Positions 25,050-35,042 are shown, counted from the first letter of the stretch. The stretch: DNA of 64,000 nucleotides from Verrucosispora sp. NA02020 (GCF_013364215.1 NZ_CP054923.1:1054001-1118000); one strand, 5' to 3'. A program made the numbers and translations. The notes: generated by a model from the sequence alone, not told the origin.

Positions 25050-25782
25050 GTCGCGTACCCCGGCCGACGTGGTCGCCCGCGCCGCGCGGGCGACCGATCT
25101 CGCCGACCTCGACGCGGCCGTCGCCGACTGCTTCGCCTGCCCCCGGCTGGTCGACTGGCGGGAGGAGGTGGCGCGGACCAGACGTGCCGCCTTCCGCGAC
25201 CAGGAGTACTGGGGTCGACCGGTGCCCGGTTTCGGCGCCCCCGAGGCCCGGATCGCCGTGCTCGGGCTCGCGCCGGCGGCGCACGGCGGCAACCGCACCG
25301 GCCGGGTCTTCACCGGCGACCGCTCCGGCGACGTGCTCTTCGCCGCGCTGCACCGCGCCGGCCTGGCCAACCAGCCGACCAGCGTGTCCGCCGACGACGG
25401 ACTGACCCTGCGGGACACCCGGATCTTCGCGGCGGTGCGGTGCGCCCCGCCGGAGAACAAGCCGAGCCCGGCCGAGCGGGACACCTGCGCGCCCTGGTCG
25501 TACCGGGAGGTCGACCTGATCCGGCCGACGCTGCGGGTGGTGGTCGCGTTGGGTGCCTTCGCCTGGGCCGCGTGGTGGCCGATGTTGCGCCACGTGTACG
25601 GCGTCCGTCCGCCCAGCCCGCGACCGTCGTTCGGCCATGGGGCACACTGGTCCGGCACGGCCGTACCGGAACTGCTCGGTTGCTACCACGTCAGCCAGCA
25701 GAACACCTTCACCGGACGGCTGACACCAGGAATGCTTGACGATGTGTTCGCCCGGGCGAGACAACTGGCCGGGCTGGACTGA
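25042..25782 (+). CDS. Type-5 uracil-DNA glycosylase (UdgB-like, Fe-S)
   Basis: Excises uracil and possibly other deaminated bases from DNA. The 246-residue protein has the family-5 layout: Fe-S cluster Cys in CFACPRL plus two further Cys, motif [24 protein letters not shown], and the C-terminal [14 protein letters not shown] loop. Where many relatives have HPS this protein reads HVS. TTG 25042 lies inside the end of the dienelactone hydrolase gene (8-bp overlap) and would be read by coupling; GTG 25069 is the alternative start. The closest known mycobacterial relative by motif is UdgB. Confidence 0.9.
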   Translation: MAESRTPADVVARAARATDLADLDAAVADCFACPRLVDWREEVARTRRAAFRDQEYWGRPVPGFGAPEARIAVLGLAPAAHGGNRTGRVFTGDRSGDVLFAALHRAGLANQPTSVSADDGLTLRDTRIFAAVRCAPPENKPSPAERDTCAPWSYREVDLIRPTLRVVVALGAFAWAAWWPMLRHVYGVRPPSPRPSFGHGAHWSGTAVPELLGCYHVSQQNTFTGRLTPGMLDDVFARARQLAGLD

Positions 25783-25860
25783 CGCTGCGGGGTGGTGGAG
25801 ATGGCGGACGTGACGCAGACGAGCCCGCCGTACGCCCTGGTGGAGCGAAGGTAGGTCGGA

Positions 25861-26592
25861 GTGGACCTGCTGCGCAAGTGGTGGCCCGTCACCGCGGTGA
25901 TCGGCCTGCTCGCCCTCGTCACGCTGGCCGCCGCGCACTCGTCGATCGGCGCGAGCCGGGTCCCGCCGGCCGTGCAGGACGCCCCGTTCGTCCTGGAGTA
26001 CCCGACCGACGATCCGCGTCCCTCGATCCCGGCCGAGCCGCGCGAGGCCGCCGAGCAGACCCGGACCGAGATCCCGCCCTGGCTCGGCACGGTGGCGTTG
26101 GCGCTGCTCGGCGTCGTCCTGCTCGTGGTCATCGGCTATCTCGCCTGGACGGTGATCCGTGGCATGGCGCGCCGGGTCACCCGGCGACTGCCCGCCCGTC
26201 CGGCTCGCCGCAGCGCCGCAGGCACCGCCCGCGAGGTGGTCGCCGCAGTCGACGCCGGCCTGGTCGACCTGGACGACCGCGCCACCGACCCGAGGACCGC
26301 GGTGATCGCCTGTTGGGTCCGCCTCGAAGAGGCCGCCGCCGGTGTCGGGGTGCCCCGGCTGGCCGGCGACACCCCGACCGACCTGGTCACCCGGCTGCTG
26401 CGCGGCGACTCCGCGAACGGGGTGCCGGCTATCGTCAGCGCCGACGTGCTGGCCGAGTTGGCACACGTCTACCGCGAGGCGCGGTACGCGACCCGCCCGG
26501 TCGACGAGCGCACCCGCGACCAGGCCCGCGCCGCCCTGCGCCGGTTGCGCGGCGAACTCGCGGCCACCGTCGAGCGGGACGTGATGGCATGA
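25861..26592 (+). CDS. DUF4129 domain membrane protein (MoxR operon, first gene)
   Basis: Membrane protein of 243 residues with an N-terminal helix (about 10-27), an extracytoplasmic Pro-rich segment, a second helix (about 75-98) and a C-terminal DUF4129 domain (TAVIACWVRLEEAAAGVGVP, TPTDLVTRLL, ELAHVYREARY). DUF4129 proteins usually accompany MoxR ATPases and DUF58 proteins, as here. GTG 25861 is assigned from the AGGTAGGTCGGA just upstream. Its stop overlaps the next ATG (ATGA), and the five genes to 30114 run without meaningful gaps. Confidence 0.88.
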   Translation: MDLLRKWWPVTAVIGLLALVTLAAAHSSIGASRVPPAVQDAPFVLEYPTDDPRPSIPAEPREAAEQTRTEIPPWLGTVALALLGVVLLVVIGYLAWTVIRGMARRVTRRLPARPARRSAAGTAREVVAAVDAGLVDLDDRATDPRTAVIACWVRLEEAAAGVGVPRLAGDTPTDLVTRLLRGDSANGVPAIVSADVLAELAHVYREARYATRPVDERTRDQARAALRRLRGELAATVERDVMA

Positions 26593-27178
26593 GCAAGACC
26601 AGTATCGACGACCTGCTCAGTTTCGAGGAGGAACGGCCGGTCCAGCAGGAGGCGCCCCGGGGTGGGCGGCTGCGGAGCGTCGTCGGGTTCCTCGCCGTCA
26701 CCGCCGCCGCGACCGTGGTCCTGATCGCCGGGCTACGGGCGGTCGGGTTGCGGGTGTCCCTGGTGGTGCTGGTCGCCGGAGTCGTCACCGTGTTCGCGGT
26801 ACGCCGTATCGTCGCCACGCTCGCCCCGCCGTCGCGCTCCGGACAGACGGGGGCGCGACCGCAGCAGCACGGGGAGGAGGACGGGATGTACAACTGGGAC
26901 GCCCGGGACGCGTTGCGGACCGCGATCAACGGTTGGGAGATTCCGCTGGAGTGGTCCAAGGGCCAGCCGGAACGCTTCTCCCACATGATCCTGCCCCGCC
27001 TCGCCGAGCTGGCCGACGAGCGGCTCCGGCTCAAGCACGGCATGACCCGCGAGTCGGATCCGGGCCGGGCCCGGGCCCTGCTGGGTGAGCGACTGTCGAC
27101 GTTCCTGGACACCCCGCCCCGCCGTACCCCTTCGCCGCGCGATCTCGCGGCGATCGTCGCCGAACTGGAGAAGATCTG

Positions 27179-27179
<1 letters not shown>
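26589..27179 (+). CDS. Membrane protein of the MoxR operon
   Basis: Not assigned to a named family. The 196-residue protein has a charged N-terminus (MSKTSIDDLLSFEEER), a hydrophobic hairpin of two helices (about 38-56 and 62-80), and a soluble helical C-terminal part with a conserved-looking patch, ERFSHMILPRLAELADERLRL. Its position between the DUF4129 and MoxR genes, with ATGA overlap upstream and a 1-bp overlap downstream, makes it an obligate member of the operon. It may be an adaptor or a membrane partner of the ATPase; that is inference. Confidence 0.85.
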
Positions 27180-28186
<1,007 letters not shown>

Positions 28187-28192
28187 CCCGTC

Positions 28193-29563
28193 GTGACCGC
28201 TCCGGACCGACCGGCCCCGCCCAGCTGGACGCCCACCGCGGCGCTCGGCCGAGCGGTGCTGCTCACCGGCCTGCTGCTGGCCGCCGCAGTGTTGTTGGGC
28301 CGGGTCGACCTGGTCGTGCTGGCGGTGCCGTTCGCGCTCGGCACCGCGTACGCGTTGCGCCGCCGACCGACCGAGCTGCCGCAGGTGTGGATCAGTGCCG
28401 ACGAGGCGCACCTGGTGGAGGGCGGTGAGGTGAGCGGCACGGTCAGCGTCGGCAACCCGGGCACCGTGCCGTACGACGTGGCGGTGCTGCGTACCCGGGT
28501 CTCGCCGTGGTTGCGGGTGACCCGCGCGGCCCTCGCCGGTGGCGACGCGCCCACCGGCCGCCGCGCCTCGCCGACCGACCGGCCCTTCGTCACCTCGGTC
28601 AGCCCGGACACCGCAGTCGACCTGGAACTCTCCGGCACCGCGCTGCGGTGGGGGCGGCACCGGATCGGGCCGGCCGGTGCCCGGGTCGCCGCCGGGCAGG
28701 GTCTGCTGACGTCCCGCGCGGTGTACGCCGAGCCGATCAGGTCCAGGGTGTACCCGAAGACCGAGCCGTTCGACGCCGTCGAGGCGATGCCCCGGGCCGC
28801 AGGCCTGGTCGGCGCGCACCATTCGCGCCGGCCCGGCGAGGGCGGCGAGCTGGCCGGTGTCCGTGTGTTCGCCCCCGGTGACCGGCTGCGTCGCATCGAC
28901 TGGCGGGTGTCGCTGCGGGCCCGGCAACTGCACGTGGCGTCCACCCTCTCCGACCGGGACGCCGAGGTGGTCGTGCTGCTCGACGTGCTCGCCGAGGCGG
29001 GACGTTCCGGCGGGGTCGCCGGCACCGCCTCGGTGCTGGACACGACGGTGCGGGCCGCCGCCGCCATCGCCGAGCACTACCTGCACCGGGGCGACCGGGT
29101 GGCGTTGCTGGAGTACGGCCCGAGCGCCCGGCGCCTGCGTCCGGCCACCGGACGCCGCCAGTACCTGACGGTCCTGGAGTGGCTGCTGGACGTGAAGGCG
29201 CAGTCCTCTCCGCACGAGCCCTACGACCAGGTGTTCGGGCCGCAGGTGCTCTCCGCCGACGCACTGGTGGTGGTGCTCACGCCGCTGCTGGAGGAGCGGT
29301 CGGCGCAGATGCTGGCCCGGCTGGCCCGCTCGGGCCGGTTCGTGGTCGCGGTGGACACCCTGCCGTCCGACCTCACCCCGCCGACCGACCGGGGCTGGGC
29401 CGAGGTGGCGTACCGGCTGTGGCGGCTGGACCGGGACACGATGATCGCCCAGCTTCGCGAGCACGGGGTGCCGGTGGTGCCCTGGGCCGGTGCGGGCAGC
29501 CTCGACCAGGTGCTGCGGGACGTGGCCCGGCTGGCCACCGCACCCCGGGTGGGTGGCCGGTGA
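28193..29563 (+). CDS. DUF58 domain protein
   Basis: Membrane-anchored partner commonly encoded beside MoxR ATPases. The 456-residue protein has two N-terminal membrane helices (about 15-33 and 36-52), a beta-rich extracytoplasmic segment (VEGGEVSGTVSVGN), and the DUF58 signature VRVFAPGDRLRRIDWRVSLR followed by a VWA-like stretch DAEVVVLLDVLAE. The latter has only a partial MIDAS motif. GTG 28193 lies 6 bp after the moxR stop. The 3' end overlaps the next gene by 4 bp. Confidence 0.93.
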   Translation: MTAPDRPAPPSWTPTAALGRAVLLTGLLLAAAVLLGRVDLVVLAVPFALGTAYALRRRPTELPQVWISADEAHLVEGGEVSGTVSVGNPGTVPYDVAVLRTRVSPWLRVTRAALAGGDAPTGRRASPTDRPFVTSVSPDTAVDLELSGTALRWGRHRIGPAGARVAAGQGLLTSRAVYAEPIRSRVYPKTEPFDAVEAMPRAAGLVGAHHSRRPGEGGELAGVRVFAPGDRLRRIDWRVSLRARQLHVASTLSDRDAEVVVLLDVLAEAGRSGGVAGTASVLDTTVRAAAAIAEHYLHRGDRVALLEYGPSARRLRPATGRRQYLTVLEWLLDVKAQSSPHEPYDQVFGPQVLSADALVVVLTPLLEERSAQMLARLARSGRFVVAVDTLPSDLTPPTDRGWAEVAYRLWRLDRDTMIAQLREHGVPVVPWAGAGSLDQVLRDVARLATAPRVGGR

Positions 29564-30114
29564 TCGCACGGCTCAAGGCGGTACGAACGGCGGCCGTCCG
29601 GATCACCCTGGCCCCCGTCCTGGTGCGTCTCGGCGTCTTCCTCGTCACCTTCGCCGGACTGCTGCTGTCGTACCCCGTCCAGATGCTCCAGGGGCCGACG
29701 CTCGGTGCGTTGGCCGTGGTCGCGGTGGCGCCCGCGCTCTCGCCGCACCGGTTCTGGCCGAGTTTCGCCGCGCTGGTCACGGTCGCCGGCTGGGTGCTCG
29801 CCACCGACCTGCACGGGCGACCGATCGCGTTGTGGCGGCTGCTGACCGTGGCGGCGCTGCTCTACCTCGCGCACACGGTGACCGCCCTGGCGGCGCTGCT
29901 GCCGTACGACGCCGCAGTGGACCCGGACCTGATCGTGCGTTGGCTCACACGGGCGGGCGTAGTGGTGCTCGCCACGTCGGTCCTCGGGGTGCTGCTCGTC
30001 GAATTGGCCCGGGTCGGCGGCGACGGCACCGGCCGGATTCCCGTCACCATCGCCGGTCTGCTGGTGGTAACCGGGTTGACCGCGATGCTGGCCTGGCTGC
30101 TGCGACGCAGGTGA
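29560..30114 (+). CDS. Multi-pass membrane protein, last gene of the MoxR operon
   Basis: The 184-residue protein has about five hydrophobic helices (residues 20-38, 44-60, 65-82, 88-110, 125-145 and a C-terminal one) and very few charged residues between them. No family was recognised. GTG 29560 overlaps the DUF58 stop (GTGA), so it belongs to the MoxR operon, whose product set (DUF4129, small TM protein, ATPase, DUF58 protein, multipass protein) suggests a membrane complex. Confidence 0.82.
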   Translation: MIARLKAVRTAAVRITLAPVLVRLGVFLVTFAGLLLSYPVQMLQGPTLGALAVVAVAPALSPHRFWPSFAALVTVAGWVLATDLHGRPIALWRLLTVAALLYLAHTVTALAALLPYDAAVDPDLIVRWLTRAGVVVLATSVLGVLLVELARVGGDGTGRIPVTIAGLLVVTGLTAMLAWLLRRR

Positions 30115-30268
30115 ACGGCGGTTCTGCCGGGGCCGCCGGGGCCTGTGGGGCCGCAGTGATACGTCCGGTTTCGTCCCTGCGGTAGCGCGGGTCACACTCA
30201 GGTTGTGCTCGGTCACAGAAGGGTGCCGCGAGCGGGGTTACCGGGGCTGGCGCGGGAAAGATGTAAGT

Positions 30269-31594
30269 GTGAATCCGAAGCGGATCCTTGTGGTGGGTGC
30301 CGGGCACGTCGGGCTCTACGCGGCCCTGCGCCTGTCGAAGAAGCTCAGCTCTCGTGAGGCCGAGGTCATCGTCGTCGACCCGCAGCCGCACATGACCTAC
30401 CAGCCGTTCCTCCCCGAGGCGTCGGGAGGGAACATCTCTCCGCGGCACTCCGTGGTGCCGCTGCGTCGCGAGCTGCGCAAGTGCACGGTGGTGGCCGGTG
30501 CGGTGACCCGTATCGAGCACGACCGCAAGACCGCCACCGTGCAGCCGATCATCGGCCCGCCGCGCGAGATCGCGTACGACCACGTCGTGGTCGCACCGGG
30601 TTCGGTCTCCCGGACCCTGCCCATCCCGGGCCTGCACGAGCACGGCATCGGGTTCAAGACCATCGGTGAGGCCATCTATCTGCGCAACCACGTGTTGGAG
30701 CAGTTGGACGTGGCGGCCGCGACGACCGACCCGGAGGTACGGCGCCGCGCCCTCACCTTCGTCTTCGTCGGTGGCGGGTACGCCGGCATCGAGGCGCTCG
30801 CCGAGATGGAGGACATGGCCCGGCACGCGCTGAAGTACTACCCGGAGCTGACGGCGTCGGACATGCGGTGGGTGCTGGTCGAGGCCACCCAACGGGTGCT
30901 TCCCGAGGTCGACCGGGACATGGGTGCCTACACCGTGCAGCAGTTGCTGAAGCGGGACATGGACATCCGGCTGGACACCCGCCTGGAGTCCTGCGTCGAC
31001 GGGGTGGTCACGCTCTCCGACGGGGACAGCTTCCCCTCGGACACCATCGTGTGGACGGCGGGCGTGAAGCCGGCACCGATGCTGGACGCCACCGACTTCC
31101 CCCGCGACGAGCGGCGTCGGGTCACCTGCCGACCCACCCTCCAGGTGGTCGACGGGGACCGGGTCCTCGATGGCGCCTGGAGCGCCGGTGACTGCGCCGC
31201 CGTACCGGACCTGACCAAGCCGCCGGGCAACTTCTGCTCGCCCAGCGCCCAGCACGCGGTACGCCAGGCCCAGCGGATGGCCGACAACATCGTCGCCGTG
31301 GTCCGTGGCGAGCAGCCGGTCGACTACAAGCACAAGCACGCCGGCAGCGTGGCGAGCCTCGGCCTGCACAAGGGCGTGGCCCAGGTCTACGGCATCAAGA
31401 TGACCGGCTGGCCGGCGTGGTTCATGCACCGGACGTACCACATGAGCCGGATCCCCTCGTTCAACCGCAAGGTCCGGGTGGTGGTCGACTGGACGTTGGC
31501 GTTCTTCCTCAAGCGTGAGGTGGTCGCCCTCGGTCAGTTGCACGACCCGCGCGAGGAGTTCGCCGAGGCGTCCTACCCGGGCTCCAAGGCGTAG
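30269..31594 (+). CDS. ndh: Type II NADH dehydrogenase (NDH-2) / FAD-dependent oxidoreductase
   Basis: Single-subunit, non-proton-pumping NADH:quinone oxidoreductase, membrane-associated. The 441-residue protein starts with the FAD dinucleotide motif KRILVVGAGHVGLYAAL and has a second Rossmann motif for NADH in TFVFVGGGYAGIEALAEME. The FAD-binding IVWTAGVKP and VWSAGDCAAVPD-like region (WSAGDCAAVPD) and the quinone-site-proximal SAQHAVRQAQRMADNI are present. The amphipathic C-terminus (WFMHRTYHMSRIPSFNRKV and on) is typical for membrane docking. GTG 30269 directly precedes NPKRILVVG. A family-wide choice between NDH-2 and related sulfide:quinone-like enzymes favours NDH-2. Confidence 0.92.
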   Translation: MNPKRILVVGAGHVGLYAALRLSKKLSSREAEVIVVDPQPHMTYQPFLPEASGGNISPRHSVVPLRRELRKCTVVAGAVTRIEHDRKTATVQPIIGPPREIAYDHVVVAPGSVSRTLPIPGLHEHGIGFKTIGEAIYLRNHVLEQLDVAAATTDPEVRRRALTFVFVGGGYAGIEALAEMEDMARHALKYYPELTASDMRWVLVEATQRVLPEVDRDMGAYTVQQLLKRDMDIRLDTRLESCVDGVVTLSDGDSFPSDTIVWTAGVKPAPMLDATDFPRDERRRVTCRPTLQVVDGDRVLDGAWSAGDCAAVPDLTKPPGNFCSPSAQHAVRQAQRMADNIVAVVRGEQPVDYKHKHAGSVASLGLHKGVAQVYGIKMTGWPAWFMHRTYHMSRIPSFNRKVRVVVDWTLAFFLKREVVALGQLHDPREEFAEASYPGSKA

Positions 31595-31600
31595 TGGTCC

Positions 31601-31632
31601 GAGCCCGCGCGGCCCACCGGCCGCGCGGGCTC
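31601..31632. terminator. Strong hairpin between convergent genes
   Basis: GAGCCCGCGCGGCC and its exact complement (14 bp) enclose a CACC loop. It lies 6 bp after the ndh stop and overlaps the last 2 bases of the convergent gene's stop codon, so it can serve both strands. No T-run is present, as usual in high-GC actinobacteria. Confidence 0.75.
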
Positions 31633-33457
31633 AGACCCGCCAGATCCAGGCGTCGGCCACCCGGCTGGACGGCCCGTAGAGCGCCTCCAGGGTCAGCCGC
31701 AGGCTGTCCGCGTGCGCCGTGGCGACCGCCAGCACCACGCAGGAGACACCCCAGTGCCGCACGTCCTCGGCGGCCCGGCGGCGCTGGTTCGCACCGACCA
31801 CCGGCCGTAGACCGCTCCGGGCCACCTCGGCGAGCAGCGTGGAGGTGGGCCGTGGGGCCACTCCCATCGCGGCGCTGCCGCCCCGGCCGTGCGGGCCGAT
31901 GAAGAACCCCTCCGGCATGCCGAAGGCGGCGTCGGCGGCCGTCGACCACCGCATCGGCCAGGGGTCCTTCGGCGTCGCCAACGGCACCGGCATCAGCACC
32001 CCGCCCGGTTCGACGCAGGTCCGCCAGTGCCCGGCGGTGACGAACTCGGGCACCGGCGTGCGCGCGGCGGTGGGCAGCGGCGTCGGCACCAGTGGCAGGA
32101 GCACCACACCGGCCGTCACCAGCGCCAGTCGTCGGGCGCGCCGGCCCGCGCGCAGCGCCCGGTCCAGCGCGAGCACTAGGATCGTCGCCGCCAGCGGCGG
32201 CACCGCCAGGGCGAAGCGCATCGGCAACGCACCGTCCACCACCGGCAGCCCGGCCAGCAGCGCGTACGGTCCGGGAAGGCCGGTGCCCTCGCCCCGGTGG
32301 ACCACCTCGGGGCCGAGCGAGAGCGTCCCCATCACCAGGATGCCGGCGAGGCAGGCCAGCGCCAGCGGGCGCCGCCGCAGCCAGAGCGCACACCCCGCGG
32401 TGACCACCAGCAGGGGCCAGCCCAGGAAGGTGTTGTACTCCGCCGGCCCGGTGGTCAGCGCGGCCGAGCGTTCGTCACCGAGCAGGGTCAGCGGCGAGAC
32501 GGCCCACCAGCTGCGCAGGTCGGCCGAGAAGTAGTGCGGGCTGAACATGCCGTCGGCGACGCCGAGCGGCCCGGCGAACTGGAGCCACAGCGGCCGGGCG
32601 AGCACCAGCAGGGCCAGCCCGGTGGCGAGCGCCATCCCGCCGACGAAGGCGGGCAGCGCGCGGCGGGTCAGGTCCCGGTCCACGACCGCCATGGTCGCGG
32701 CCATCACCAGCAGGGTGACGGCGGCGAGGAAGAGCACCTCCTCGCCGACGAACACCTGGGCGCAGACCACGGCGGCGAGCCCCACGGCGGAGGTCACCAG
32801 CCGCCGCCGGTCCGGTCCGGCCCGCCCGGTGTCGGCGGCCCGGAGCAGGCGCACCACCAGCCAGACCACGACCGGCAGCAGCCACTGGGCGGTCATGTGC
32901 AGGTGGCTGTTGGTCTGCGAGACCATCCCGGGGCCGAAGCCGCACAGCGCGCCGCCCAGGACGGCGGCCAGGCGGTGCACGCGCAGCAACCGGGCGAACA
33001 GCAGGTACCAGGCGGTCGCGGTGGCGGCCAGGTTGCCGGCGGCGAGCAGGGCGAAGCTGACCGGCGCGCCGAACACCAGGGTGACCGGTGCGAACAGCAG
33101 GCCGAGGGCGACGACCGAGGTGTTGGCCATCAGGTTCACCCCGTCCGGGGCGTTCATCCGGTCGGTGTGCAGCCCGAAATCGCCCAGCAGGGCCCGCGCG
33201 TCCACGGTCAGGAACCACTCGTAGAGGACCTGGTCCTCGGGGTTGAGGGCGAGCACCCGCCCCGTCGGGTCGGGCCAGAGCCCGTGTGTGAGCCAGCCCG
33301 CCAGCATCACGAACACCAGTCCCACCAGCAGGTCGGCCCGGTGCCGTGAGACGGCCGCCACCAGTCGGGCCCGGCGTGGCAGGCGTACCCGATCGGTGGT
33401 GCGGATCGCCCGCTCGGACACGCCGTTTTCGCGTGCGGTGGGTGCGGCGCTGCTCAC
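31631..33457 (-). CDS. GT-C-like multi-pass membrane protein
   Basis: The 608-residue protein has about 11 membrane helices and resembles the GT-C/ArnT-PMT fold of polyprenyl-phosphate-sugar glycosyltransferases. After the first helix comes LNPEDQVLYEWFL, the place of the catalytic acidic residues (usually D/E-D/E) in this fold, followed by DGVNLMANTSVVALGLLF. The C-terminal third is soluble and extracytoplasmic (PVPEFVTAGHWRTCVEPGG). The donor and acceptor cannot be inferred. The much longer reading frame upstream of 33457 would run through the tRNA gene; GTG 33457 with TAGGGT 7 nt before it is the supported start. Confidence 0.85.
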   Translation of the reverse strand: MSSAAPTARENGVSERAIRTTDRVRLPRRARLVAAVSRHRADLLVGLVFVMLAGWLTHGLWPDPTGRVLALNPEDQVLYEWFLTVDARALLGDFGLHTDRMNAPDGVNLMANTSVVALGLLFAPVTLVFGAPVSFALLAAGNLAATATAWYLLFARLLRVHRLAAVLGGALCGFGPGMVSQTNSHLHMTAQWLLPVVVWLVVRLLRAADTGRAGPDRRRLVTSAVGLAAVVCAQVFVGEEVLFLAAVTLLVMAATMAVVDRDLTRRALPAFVGGMALATGLALLVLARPLWLQFAGPLGVADGMFSPHYFSADLRSWWAVSPLTLLGDERSAALTTGPAEYNTFLGWPLLVVTAGCALWLRRRPLALACLAGILVMGTLSLGPEVVHRGEGTGLPGPYALLAGLPVVDGALPMRFALAVPPLAATILVLALDRALRAGRRARRLALVTAGVVLLPLVPTPLPTAARTPVPEFVTAGHWRTCVEPGGVLMPVPLATPKDPWPMRWSTAADAAFGMPEGFFIGPHGRGGSAAMGVAPRPTSTLLAEVARSGLRPVVGANQRRRAAEDVRHWGVSCVVLAVATAHADSLRLTLEALYGPSSRVADAWIWRV

Positions 33458-33464
33458 GGCCTCG

Positions 33465-33470
33465 ACCCTA
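33465..33470 (-). promoter_or_regulatory. Candidate leaderless -10 box (TAGGGT)
   Basis: On the minus strand TAGGGT ends 7 nt before GTG 33457. Confidence 0.5.
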
Positions 33471-33514
33471 GTGCGGGTGCTCCGCGCGGGACGCCGCAGC
33501 GGGCGGGAACCCGC

Positions 33515-33520
33515 TACCGT
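33515..33520 (+). promoter_or_regulatory. Candidate -10 box (TACCGT) of the tRNA-Leu gene
   Basis: TACCGT lies 38 nt before the mature tRNA 5' end, which would leave a 5' leader of about 30 nt for RNase P to remove. A -35 box is not obvious. Confidence 0.35.
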
Positions 33521-33558
33521 GGCACTGCACCACGCGTGTCGTCGCGTCGGGGTCACCC

Positions 33559-33639
33559 GCCCGGGTGGTGGAACGGCAGACACGGCCGCCTTAAAAGCGG
33601 CTGCCGCAAGGCGTGCGGGTTCGACCCCCGCCCCGGGCA
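33559..33639 (+). tRNA. tRNA-Leu (anticodon UAA), bldA-type
   Basis: 81-nt tRNA with a full cloverleaf: acceptor GCCCGGG/CCCGGGC, D stem GTG/CAC, anticodon stem GCCGC/GCGGC with loop CTTAAAA (anticodon TAA), a long class II variable arm with stem GCC/GGC, T arm GCGGG-TTCGACC-CCCGC and discriminator A73, as expected for leucine. CCA is not encoded. It reads UUA, the rarest leucine codon in high-GC actinobacteria, and is the counterpart of Streptomyces bldA, which gates development and secondary metabolism through TTA codons. Confidence 0.97.
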
Positions 33640-33690
33640 CTCTCAGGGTTCCCTCAGCATTCCGATCGACATCGCGCTGCTCCGGCCGTC

Positions 33691-33696
33691 TACTCT
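33691..33696 (+). promoter_or_regulatory. Candidate -10 box (TACTCT) of the YccA-family gene
   Basis: TACTCT would start a transcript near 33703, giving a leader of about 40 nt that contains the GGGAGG site before GTG 33743. Confidence 0.35.
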
Positions 33697-33742
33697 TGTA
33701 GCGCGCGTTGACGTGCCACGACCCCCTTAGGGAGGCCAGAGA

Positions 33743-34579
33743 GTGAAGACTTCGAACCCGGTGCTCGCCCGGCTCGGCCAGGCGGCCGAGCGGGAGCGTG
33801 CCGCCGGGTACGCCCCGACCGGGCCGTACGGACAGCCCGGATACCCCCAGCAGCAGTACCCGCCGCAGGCCGGTTACCCCGGTGCGCCGGGTTACCCGTC
33901 CGCGCCGCCGGCGGTCACCCCCATGTCGATCGACGACGTGGTGGTCAAGACCGTCATGCTCCTGGCCATCGTCGGTGTGACCGGCGCGGCGGCCTGGGTG
34001 ATGGTGCCCGACGCGCTGCTCGGCGTCGCCTGGATCGGTGCCGCCGTCGTGGGCCTTGTGCTCGGCATGATCATCTCGTTCTCCAAGATGGCGAACCCGG
34101 CTCTGGTCATCGCGTACGCGGTGGTCCAGGGCGTGCTCGTCGGCGCGGTGAGCAAGTTCTTCGAGTCGCTGTACGACGGCATCGTGGTCCAGGCGGTGAC
34201 CGCCACCTTCGGTGTCTTCTTCGTGATGACCATGCTCTACCGGGCGAAGGTCATCCGGGCGACGCCGAAGTTCGTCAAGGGCATGGTCGCCGTGATGGCG
34301 GGTCTCTTCGCCGTCATGCTGATCAACCTGGTGCTGGCGATGTTCGGTGTGAACACCGGTCTGCGTGACGGCAGCCCGCTGGCCATCGGGTTCAGCATCG
34401 TCTGCATCGTGGTCGCCTCGCTGAGCTTCATCCTCAGCTTCAAGGAGGTCGAGGACGGCGTCCGGATGGGCCTGCCGCAGCGCTACTCCTGGGTCGCCGC
34501 CTTCGGCATCCTGGTCAGCCTGATCTGGCTCTACATCGAGATGCTGCGCCTGCTGAGCTACTTCCAAGGCGACGACTGA
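33743..34579 (+). CDS. Bax inhibitor-1/YccA family membrane protein
   Basis: Seven-helix integral membrane protein of the BI-1/YccA superfamily (TMBIM), whose bacterial members act as pH-sensitive Ca2+ leak channels or modulate FtsH. The 278-residue protein has a Pro/Gln/Tyr/Gly-rich cytoplasmic tail to about residue 60 (repeats of GYPGAPGYP type), then seven hydrophobic helices from about residue 67 to the end. The family SFKEVEDGV segment, with acidic residues between late helices, and the end RYSWVAAFGILVSLIWLYIEMLRLL are well conserved. GTG 33743 has GGGAGG 8 nt upstream. Confidence 0.93.
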   Translation: MKTSNPVLARLGQAAERERAAGYAPTGPYGQPGYPQQQYPPQAGYPGAPGYPSAPPAVTPMSIDDVVVKTVMLLAIVGVTGAAAWVMVPDALLGVAWIGAAVVGLVLGMIISFSKMANPALVIAYAVVQGVLVGAVSKFFESLYDGIVVQAVTATFGVFFVMTMLYRAKVIRATPKFVKGMVAVMAGLFAVMLINLVLAMFGVNTGLRDGSPLAIGFSIVCIVVASLSFILSFKEVEDGVRMGLPQRYSWVAAFGILVSLIWLYIEMLRLLSYFQGDD

Positions 34580-34602
34580 TCATCGCCGCCCAGCGACCGA
34601 CC

Positions 34603-34631
34603 GGCGCCCGCCCCACCGTGGGGCGGGCGCC
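34603..34631. terminator. 13-bp GC hairpin terminator
   Basis: GGCGCCCGCCCCA and its exact complement flank a CCG loop, 24 bp after the YccA-family stop codon. No T-run follows. Confidence 0.75.
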
Positions 34632-34689
34632 GTCGTTCGTAGTCGGACCCGTCGGCGGCGGGCATGATCGCCGGTTCCCGGGCGGTGCG

Positions 34690-34695
34690 TACAGT
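34690..34695 (+). promoter_or_regulatory. Candidate leaderless -10 box (TACAGT)
   Basis: TACAGT ends exactly 6 nt before ATG 34702. Confidence 0.55.
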
Positions 34696-34701
34696 GCGGG
34701 G

Positions 34702-35034
34702 ATGGGTGATTCGCCGGGGCGGGACGAGGTGGGGCGAGGAGTCGAACTGCTGGTGCGGCAGGTCGGGCACTGGCAGCACCCCCGCTGGGCGGCCACCGCC
34801 TCCCGGGGCGACGTGTCCCGGGCGGACCTGGTGCACCGGTTGGTGCAGGAGATCGCCGACCTGGCCGCCGACGCGGAGGGGCAACCCCGGCGTACCGTGC
34901 CCCGGCTCGGCAACGACCTCGTCCTGCCCGACCAGCTCCGGGTGGTCGCCGCCGACCTGCTGGCCGCCGGCCCCACCGAGCAAGTGCTGGCGCGGGCCGC
35001 CGCCGAGGTGGCCGCGACCCGCACCGCGCTCTAG
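34702..35034 (+). CDS. Small hypothetical protein
   Basis: The 110-residue protein is soluble and mostly helical, with Trp-rich WQHPRWAATA near residue 25, an acidic/Leu-rich helix (LVHRLVQEIADLAADAEG) and a C-terminal helix rich in Ala. It was not recognised as a named family. Support for coding comes from strong GC3 bias, the leaderless -10 box at the right distance, and a tight fit between the hairpin at 34631 and the convergent thiolase gene 8 bp downstream. Confidence 0.7.
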   Translation: MGDSPGRDEVGRGVELLVRQVGHWQHPRWAATASRGDVSRADLVHRLVQEIADLAADAEGQPRRTVPRLGNDLVLPDQLRVVAADLLAAGPTEQVLARAAAEVAATRTAL

Positions 35035-35042
35035 GAACCGCC

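Noticed and set aside
33458..34567. N-terminal extension of the GT-C-like protein up to 34567
   Set aside because: It would be translated through the tRNA gene and antisense to the YccA-family gene; the composition changes abruptly at 33457, where a leaderless promoter fits.
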